Part shown: piece by piece, positions 57,031 through 64,000 of the stretch
Numbering within the stretch: the stretch's first letter is position 1
Layout: each line of letters begins with the position of its first letter
Assembly (NCBI GenBank): GCA_038373885.1
Contig: JAWZYV010013138.1
Location: forward strand, 186,001-250,000
From: Cheiracanthium punctorium
Lineage: Eukaryota; Arthropoda; Arachnida; Araneae; Cheiracanthiidae
Length of the DNA stretch: 64,000 nucleotides
Direction: 5' to 3'
The notes under the pieces: generated by a model
What the model was told of the DNA's origin: nothing
Databases searched by the model: none
What the model saw: the letters and a program-made list of their open reading frames with translations, nothing else
Translations under genes and position numbers: made by a program

Positions 57031-57899
57031 GTTCATATAAACAGCTATAACTGGCGTTGGAACTGAAATTCCGTTTAGAAATTTTAGTAAGATGTACTTT
57101 AAGGTATATACACTATATTTTGCTACATAAATCTCAAAATCCGTATTTTCATCAAATTGTCTTGATGAAACCCGCTTTGGGTTTGTTGAGTCCCTTTAGT
57201 TAACCAACATAGAATTAATCTACCAGGTAGCTGCATTGAAAAGGTTGATATGTTCAGATTCTAGTGACCATTTAAAAAAATTTAGTGATTCTTGGATGGG
57301 GGAGGGGACTTTAAATACTTATTTGTATTTTCATAGAATATTTTAATCTACGAATAATAAAGTTCTTGTAAATCATAACAATAAATTTCACTATTATTTG
57401 CTGAGAACATTCATTTTTAGTAATTTCATTTTATTTATTTGAATTGAAGTTTTGGAATTTCTGGGAATGTGCTGTTTGAGAAGGGGAACACAGAAATCTT
57501 ATTTTTTGCTTCTGTAACTGTAAATAATGTCTTGAATATAAAGTTAAATTAAGTTTAAAATAAAATTATTTTAAAATGTTTTCACTCCTTTTATACCTAA
57601 TTTGTGTCATACAGTATTAAAATAAAAAATATATATAATTACAGATTACTATCAAAAAATCTCTCATGAAACATAATTTTTATACAATAATTGTAAGTTT
57701 TCATAATTATCTCTGCAATTTTTATTGGTAAACTCTCAGTGTTACTTCCTTACGTCGAATCACTTTTTGGGACCACAGGTATGTGGTTTCTTTCAATCAT
57801 AAAATTTTGTATAGCAGAGACTTTTGCGGATCAGAATAGGCAAGAATGGATCGATAACTTAAATAGATAAACAAATAAAATAAATTAATGGTGGCTCCT
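57031..57899. other. Intergenic stretch
   Basis: AT-rich, nothing recognised. Confidence 0.5.
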
Positions 57900-58260
57900 T
57901 GCTGACATTAGCCATTACTAAGGCCGGAAGCGTTGGCTATTCCATTACGGGGGCACCTAATGGCGGCCATTCACGTGCCAATTCGTCTGACAAACAATTA
58001 GTTACGGAGCGATTTTTATGACCGGGGTGGGAGTTTTTTTATGACCGGGATAGCAATAAATAACCGACTTTCCACGGCTTCATCATTCGCCCACACGATC
58101 AAACATTTCACAGTTCGCGTTCAGACTTGGCACGGAATGGCGTCAATGGATACAGCGATTGCGGTAGTTGGCCTCGTGCTTTCTGAAAAAAATAGCGAGA
58201 AAAAGCGAAAAGCTAGAAATATGTTATTTAAAGCTGTATATGTTATTTAAAAATATAAAG
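57900..58260 (+). pseudogene. Possible Harbinger-like 5' segment
   Basis: A GC-richer block with a 69-codon frame (58041-58250). The part starting MASMDTAIAVVGLVLSEKN followed by KKRKARN resembles the short hydrophobic-then-basic start of some Harbinger transposases. There is no conserved core, no paired termini and no splice evidence. Tentative; it could equally be unrelated sequence. Confidence 0.25.
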
Positions 58261-59880
58261 ATTTTTATAAATAAATATATTAAATTTCTTCCTGTATATA
58301 GATTTATTTATCGAAATTGCTACTGTAATACAGATAAAAATATTAGTTAGACGCACAAATTTGATGTCCGTTTTTCAGGTAAAGAGTTTTGGGAAAGGTC
58401 TGTGAGCTGAGCGAAATTTATTTTAGTAAATGATGAATGGGAACAGTTTATGACAAAAACATTGATCTAAATTTACCATACTTTTTTAATCTAAAGGGAT
58501 ATTGACCGAATATTAATTGCTAGAATAAGAAAGCTAAATTGGGGGGTGGGGGTAGAAAATACACTGTATACATTTCTCGCTGATCCAGTAAATTTGAAGT
58601 CACTATGTAAGTTCTTTATTTGATCTAATGATTTGGTGATCCTCAATTGATAGATCACCAAAACTTGAATATTATTTGTGACATGTGTGGATCTCTATTT
58701 CTTCCAAATTGGAGAGCTGTAAAACTGTGCACTTTCAGATAAAGATAAATTAAAAATTAAGAACGCAAACATTCTACTCAAACTGTTCGGTAATCGGAAA
58801 GGCTTTTTTCTTCTTTTTTTTTTACTTTTATAAATGCATATTATATACAGATACATAAGTAAAATGATGGCATCATTTTAACTTAACATTTTAACATTTT
58901 ATGAATAGTGAACAAACAGCATAGAAAAATTTATTTTATTGCACACAAAATCATGAAGAGAAACTGTCAATCCTTACAATTTACTTATTTATAAGAATAT
59001 TCACGTACAATTTTTTCCGATTAGTTTTTTATTCTACATTTACCGATTAACATTAGTATAGGCAATAAATTTTAATGCTTGCTGCATATAATTTGAAAGT
59101 TTGCCTTTAAGTTACATTATTTTATAAACTTTCAAAAATAAGATAATAAAACCACACAGTGATGAAAAAGCATAGTATACTCTTAAATTATTAGAATAAA
59201 TAATTTTATAATTGCACCTTTAGCCACCGAATCGTAAATGATTCTGTAAGACATATCCGAAGAAACAAAGATTTAATGTTTTATTTTTTTATTTTATTCA
59301 GTGAACTATTTATAATAATTACTCATTTATATAAAATTTAAAACTTAAGATTTATATTCCAGCATTTTTTTAAATTATATGTATGCATGTATTTGCGTGG
59401 GTACATTTAATAGTGGATACCCATAAAAGGTGGGGTAGAGACTCAAAGGCCCCTCTCGTTAAGTCGTCGGTGTAGTGAATATTTTTTACAACATAATGAA
59501 CTCTATTAATTACAGAAATGAAAGACCAAGGTAAGTTCCCACTTTTTACCAAAAGTACTAATACGGGCGTCCATACATTTAATAAGAGTGCAATTCAGAC
59601 ATTTTTTCAGAGGGGGTGCCTCCCCCGCCCTACAAGCGGATTTGCCTTTGATTTAAAATTAATTTGATCAATTATTGTACAACTACAGACAAAATAGGCC
59701 ACGTTAAAAAAAAAAAATCGCTACTAAGTCGCTGAATTGCTATATCTGGCTAAACTAGCAACCTTTTAGAGCGGGTGCCTTTGAAGTTTCCGACTGGTCA
59801 AACGCAAAATCGTCAAACATCCGATCTGACCCCCACTTTAGCCACAAATTGAGATTTATGGCTAAATATCCGCTGCTCCG
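58261..59880. other. Intergenic stretch
   Basis: AT-rich. A G/C-rich patch at ~59600-59660 ending CAAGCGGATTTGCCTTTG looks like one end of a hAT MITE; the partner was not found. No gene. Confidence 0.4.
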
Positions 59881-61245
59881 GTGACAAAAATCCCCCCACC
59901 ACTAATAGCTTTCGTGACGAGTCGTACGATCGGTTGGTACATGAATGTGGCCTTTAATAGGCGACCAACGTTCCACCCCTATGAAGGGACGGACGCAAGA
60001 ACGGCCAAGTCCAAGCCGGGAGGCATATTACCAAACCTTACATTCATTCAGACCCGCATTTTCCGTCCGCCCACGGAACTAGGAATCGAGATCCCTGATT
60101 GGTTAGCTCACTGACGTCATGCCTGCCCACCGAATTCGAAAACTGGTGAGTCTGTGCGGCAAAATACTTATGTATTAAAATGATTAATTATCATGAGATG
60201 AAATACCAGCGAAATAAAAATATAGGCAGGTTGCACTAGTTTTAGATGATATGCAATAAAAGAATATACGATTTAAATTACGACTGCATTACGAATCTTA
60301 TTTTAAAACTTATTTTCCACTGGTGCTGACATCTGTTATTATATAAGTAGACTTATATGACACGTTAAGTAACTTTTCATAGACGATTTTTCAGAAAATT
60401 ATTTTTTTAAAAAATCTCTAGGCTGTTTTCGATGTGTGTCTATAAAGTTTAATTTAATTAAAATTATTATAAACTGAAATAAATATTGAATAATGCAATT
60501 ATTCAATATACTATTTATTTAGTACAATTTTTTTTTCCATAAAAGTAAAAGAAAATTTTTTTTTTTGAAAAATTATGAATATCGTTTCTTGAATAATGGC
60601 ATGTACTCTAAATATTAATAAATGACTTAAGTTACAACTAGATGCGTGAGATTTAATTAATTAATAAAAAAAGGGAATTTAAATAATTCATTGCATTTTC
60701 TTTTTTTCTGCAGTTATTTAGTTGTAGTGTGGATATTTAAAAAAATTTACAATTTAAAAAACATTTAACCACTGTGTGTGTATTAAGTATAATGTTGGAT
60801 TTAAAGTATTGAATTATTTTAATTTACATTACGACTTTTTAAAAATTTACGTTCAGGATTTTTGTTTGTGATTTTTATTTAATGAGGTTCTTAACATAAT
60901 TTCATATATTCCAAGATGTTTTTGTTTTTTTCTTGAATTCTTGAGGGCATGTATTTTAATTCTTTATTTTTTAATCATGAATTACGATTTTATTAAAAAG
61001 CACATAACAACAACACTTTAAAAGCACTTTAAGCCTCATTGTTTGTATAAATAATGACGCAACATTTTTTTTATAAATTAGATTCCTCTCTCCTTGTATC
61101 TCTTTTTCAGTGTTGATTAGGGATTATTCATGATATTTTTCTAATGTGCATTTGTCCGTATTTCTATAATTTTGATGGATATGTTGATTCTAGTTCATAA
61201 ATTATATATATATATATATACAGAAAAATCCCTATATATATATAT

Positions 61246-61293
<48 letters not shown>

Positions 61294-61297
61294 CATA

Positions 61298-61554
61298 CAG
61301 TAAAATGCCTCTGAGATATCAACTCTCTTAACGACCATTATTTATTTTGAAAAGCATTTCCTGCCATAGACAATTTTAAATTTAGTTAATAAATTGCAGT
61401 TTTATACAAAGAGCTCTCCAAATTGTTTTCCTCTCTTCACGACTTTATTTAGAAATTATTAGAATTTCTTTTTGACTTGGTCTATGGCAGAAAATGCTTT
61501 TCAAAAAAACATTATGATCGTTAAGAGAGTTGATATCTCAGAGGCATTTTACTG
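61298..61554. mobile_element. TA-flanked MITE (257 bp) with ~75-bp inverted ends
   Basis: CAGTAAAATGCCTCTGAGAT at the left is exactly inverted at the right. Pairing extends past GAAAAGCATTT-CTGCCATAGAC. TA sits at 61296-61297 and 61555-61556, the Tc1/mariner/pogo target pattern. Confidence 0.82.
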
Positions 61555-61559
61555 TATAT

Positions 61560-62110
61560 ATGTAATAATAAAATAAATTTTTCTAATTTAATTTAATGTT
61601 ATTTGAAAAAAGCTTCTTTAATCTCGGTTACTCTTACTGTAAAGTTTGTTTCTCGGACATACAAATATTACGCGCTCAGAGACTATTTTTGAAGTTCCAT
61701 AAAGAGTAAAATTGTTGATTTAGCAGTATTTGCAGTTTTCTGTGGTTTCGTTGCTGCGCGCTTTTAGAACTCCTGGGTGAGCAGGTGTTTCTCATGTCTT
61801 GATTGACAATCTAGTTAACTAATTACGTTTGAGAGTAACGCCTTCGCGATCGTGATGCGCCCTGCCAGCAGGTGTAGTAACTAGGAGAGTATTTAAGCAA
61901 GTGCACAAAAATTTCGGGAGCTTTTTCAGGAGCTTGGAGCTTTAATCTTGTTAGGAGCTGTTCGAGATCACAATGTAAAGAGAAAGATAGCCCCGGAGCT
62001 AAAAAGGTCGCCGGCCTGACTCCTGTCCTCTGTCCGAACTTTGAAATAAACTATTCAACCTAGAAGCCTGGTGTAGTGTTGATCATTTCAACAAAGGATG
62101 GCGTAAGGCC
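61560..62110 (+). other. LTR-like regulatory segment (possible solo LTR)
   Basis: A GC-richer ~500-bp segment in the palindrome loop has a TATTTAAG TATA-like box (~61894), then a 5'-UTR-like stretch, and AATAAA at ~62044. This order resembles the U3-R-U5 layout of retrotransposon LTRs. TG...CA ends and a target duplication could not be fixed, and there is no internal retroelement sequence, so the call is weak. Confidence 0.28.
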
Positions 62111-63384
62111 ATTCCTTATATATATATATATATATATGTATATAATTTATGTACTAGAATCAACATATCCATCAAAATTATAGAAATACGGACAAATTCA
62201 CATTAGAAAAATATCAGGAATAATCAACACTGAAAAAGAGATACAAGGAGAGAAATCTAATTTATAAAAAATAAGTTGTGTCAGTAATTAGACAGACAAT
62301 GAGGCTTAAAGTACTTTTATAGTGTTAACCAACACCTTAAGCAATCAATGAAAAAAAAGCATTAAATCTAAAATTCTTTTTAATAAAATCGTTATTCATG
62401 ATTCAAAAATAAAGAATTAAAATACATGCCCTCAAGAATTGAAGAAAAAACAAAAACATCTTGGAATATATAAAAATTATGTTAAGAACCTCATTAAATA
62501 AAAATCACAAACAGAAAACCTGAATGTAAATTTTTAAAAAGTCTTAATGTAAATTAAAATAATTCAATCAGTGAAATATACTTGAAATTCAACATTATAC
62601 TTAATACACACACAGTGGTTAAATGTTTTTTAAATTGTAAAATTTTTAAAATATCCACACTACAACTAAATAACTGCAAACAAAAATGGAATGAATTATT
62701 TAAACTCCTTTTTCTATTAATTAATTAAATCTCACGCATCTAGTTGCAACTTAAGTCATTTATTAATATTTAGAGTACATGCCATTATTCAAGAAACGAT
62801 ATTCATAATTTTTCAAAAAAAAAAAAAAATTCCTTTACTTTTATGGAAAAAATAAATCTACTAAATAAATATTGAATAATTGCATTATTCAATGTTTATT
62901 TCAGTTTATAATAATTTTAATTAAATTAAACTTTATAGACACCGAAATTAAACTTTATAGACATCGAAAACAGCCTAGAGATTTTTTTTAAAAATAATTT
63001 TCTGAAAAATCGTCTATGAAAAGTTACTTAACGTGTCATATAAGTCTACTTATATAATAACAGATGTCAGCACCAGTGAAAAATAAGGTTTAAAATAAGA
63101 TTCGTAATGCACTCGTAATTTAAATCGTATATTATTTTATTGCATATCTTCTAAAACTAGTGCAAGCTGCCTATATTTTTATTTCGCTGGTATTTCATCT
63201 CATGATAATTAATCATTTTAATACAAGTAAATAATAAAAGTATTTTGCCGTACAGACTCACCAATTTTCGAATTCGGTGGGCAGGCATGACGTCAGTGAG
63301 CTAGCCAATGAGGGATTTCGATTCCTAGTTCCGTGGGTGGACAGAAAATGCGGGTCCGAATGAATGTAAGGTTTCGTAATATGC

Positions 63385-63460
63385 AGCCAGGAGTCGAACC
63401 CCCGACTATTGTCACGGGATGTGCTGACCACCGTAAGACCTGGGGCGGCGGATCAAAACT
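63385..63460 (-). repeat. tRNA-like fragment
   Basis: The minus strand reads TGGTCAGCACA (A-box-like) and GGTTCGACTCC (perfect B box) at tRNA spacing, directly outside the right palindrome arm. The stems do not pair cleanly, so it is more likely a SINE head or tRNA relic than a tRNA gene. Confidence 0.4.
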
Positions 63461-63679
63461 TGACATATTGATATTAATGGATGACATATTGATATTAATG
63501 AATTTAGAAGAATATTTTATCTAAATTTATTAAATACTTGGATAAAATCAACAGAATTCATTGACAATCATACAAAATCAATGACATCCTTACAAATACA
63601 AATTTATAAATATTTAATTATATTCGCAATTTTCCCGCTTCATACTGCCAAAGTATAAGTAGTTTTAATAATAAGTTGT

Positions 63680-63780
63680 GTTGTTGTTGTGGGATTAAGG
63701 CAAATATCTGCACGAAGGATCCAGGCCTATGGGTGGGGTACCCTCCGTAGTGGGTTTTTCTAAGGGGTCCTAACCCGTAT
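63680..63780 (-). repeat. SINE family 1, tail fragment with (TTG)n end
   Basis: TTGTTGTTGTGGGATTAAGG followed by TCTGCACGAAGGATC and CTAAGGGGTCCTAACCCGTAT matches the family's 3' part. It shows the (CAA)n-type 3' tail when read on the minus strand. The head is missing. Confidence 0.7.
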
Positions 63781-64000
63781 GTTTTAATAATAAAAATGTA
63801 TACTTTGTTTAATTATTTTTATTCAAAAACAGGCATATAATTTTAGGAAACTTAGTAATAAGTAGTTAGGTATGAATTTAAGAAATAAAAATACAATCAT
63901 TCGGTATTTTAAATAGAATAAAACGGAAAAACTAGGAGAGAATAAATATTTGAAATCATATTTTTTTTTCCCCTTAAAGTACAAAAATATAAATAATGAG
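63781..64000. other. AT-rich end of window
   Basis: Nothing recognised. Confidence 0.5.

Larger units (their letters stand above)
60023..63384. repeat. 3.36-kb near-palindrome with ~1.2-kb arms
   Basis: Left arm 60023-61215 and right arm 62139-63384 are reverse complements with scattered substitutions and a few indels (shared landmarks: CTCACTGACGTCATGCCTGC, TTGAATAATGGCATGTACTC, TTGAGGGCATGTATTTTAAT). The inner ends run into TA dinucleotide tracts (61203-61291, 62119-62136). The loop contains a MITE and an LTR-like segment. No coding region is supported. The similar short proteins at both outer ends come from the palindrome itself. Confidence 0.85.

Noticed and set aside
63385..63460. Functional tRNA gene
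   Set aside because: The B box is perfect but acceptor and anticodon stems do not pair; similar tRNA heads in this window belong to SINEs.
59881..63487. Two predicted proteins sharing NLTFIxTRIFxPPTELGIEIPxWLAH
   Set aside because: They are the outer ends of the two arms of one palindrome, so the similarity is not independent evidence of coding.

Overview
This looks like AT-rich intergenic DNA of an animal, most likely an arthropod and plausibly a chelicerate such as a spider. That is an inference from the transposon mix (Tc1, mariner-like, hAT, Harbinger and Penelope-like relics, tRNA-derived SINEs, many short hAT-type MITEs); no taxonomic marker gene was found. I could not identify any intact host gene. 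Nearly everything that reads as protein is a decayed mobile element, typically broken by frameshifts and by Trp or Arg codons turned into stops.

Layout. 0-10 kb: tRNA-derived SINEs (466, 5149, 6081), a Tc1 end fragment (1615), a 1.16-kb TIR element (2156), a Tc1 transposase relic (4215), a 165-bp tandem duplication (4782) and an array of palindromic GTAAATTTAC-type motifs (8755). 10-20 kb: two foldback elements, a mariner-like pseudogene (11.8-12.9 kb), a complete 1.70-kb Tc1 element (14444-16142) with a 167-bp hAT MITE inserted in its transposase gene, a hAT transposase tail (16.3 kb) and a mariner-like tail (18.8 kb). 20-30 kb: a 2.8-kb TIR element (21468-24283) with a tandemly duplicated left end, recurrent subterminal CTCGAG-containing motifs and a pseudogene whose acidic motifs fit a FEN/XPG-like PIN nuclease, then a Penelope-like reverse transcriptase between long inverted repeats (25.1-27.1 kb). 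30-40 kb: MITEs with clean 8-bp target duplications, a ~140-bp degenerate tandem array, a mariner-like tail, an old dispersed repeat split by a SINE with a 13-bp target duplication, and the best preserved Tc1 element (38391-39582).

40-52 kb is the most nested region. A DDE-like transposase pseudogene (42.1-46.1 kb) is interrupted by a Harbinger derivative with identical 47-bp TIRs and by an element carrying many AAGCTT palindromes. It abuts a 5.7-kb inverted-repeat complex (46095-51786) that contains Tc1 fragments and a SINE. 52-64 kb: a foldback carrying a hammerhead-ribozyme core on each arm (53.1-53.6 kb), more SINEs and hairpins, and a 3.36-kb near-palindrome (60023-63384) whose loop holds a MITE and an LTR-like segment.

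The most promising leads are the PIN-nuclease transposon relic at 21.5-24.3 kb and the paired hammerhead ribozymes at 53.1-53.6 kb. Coordinates of repeat ends come from reading by eye and may be off by a few bases unless target duplications are stated.
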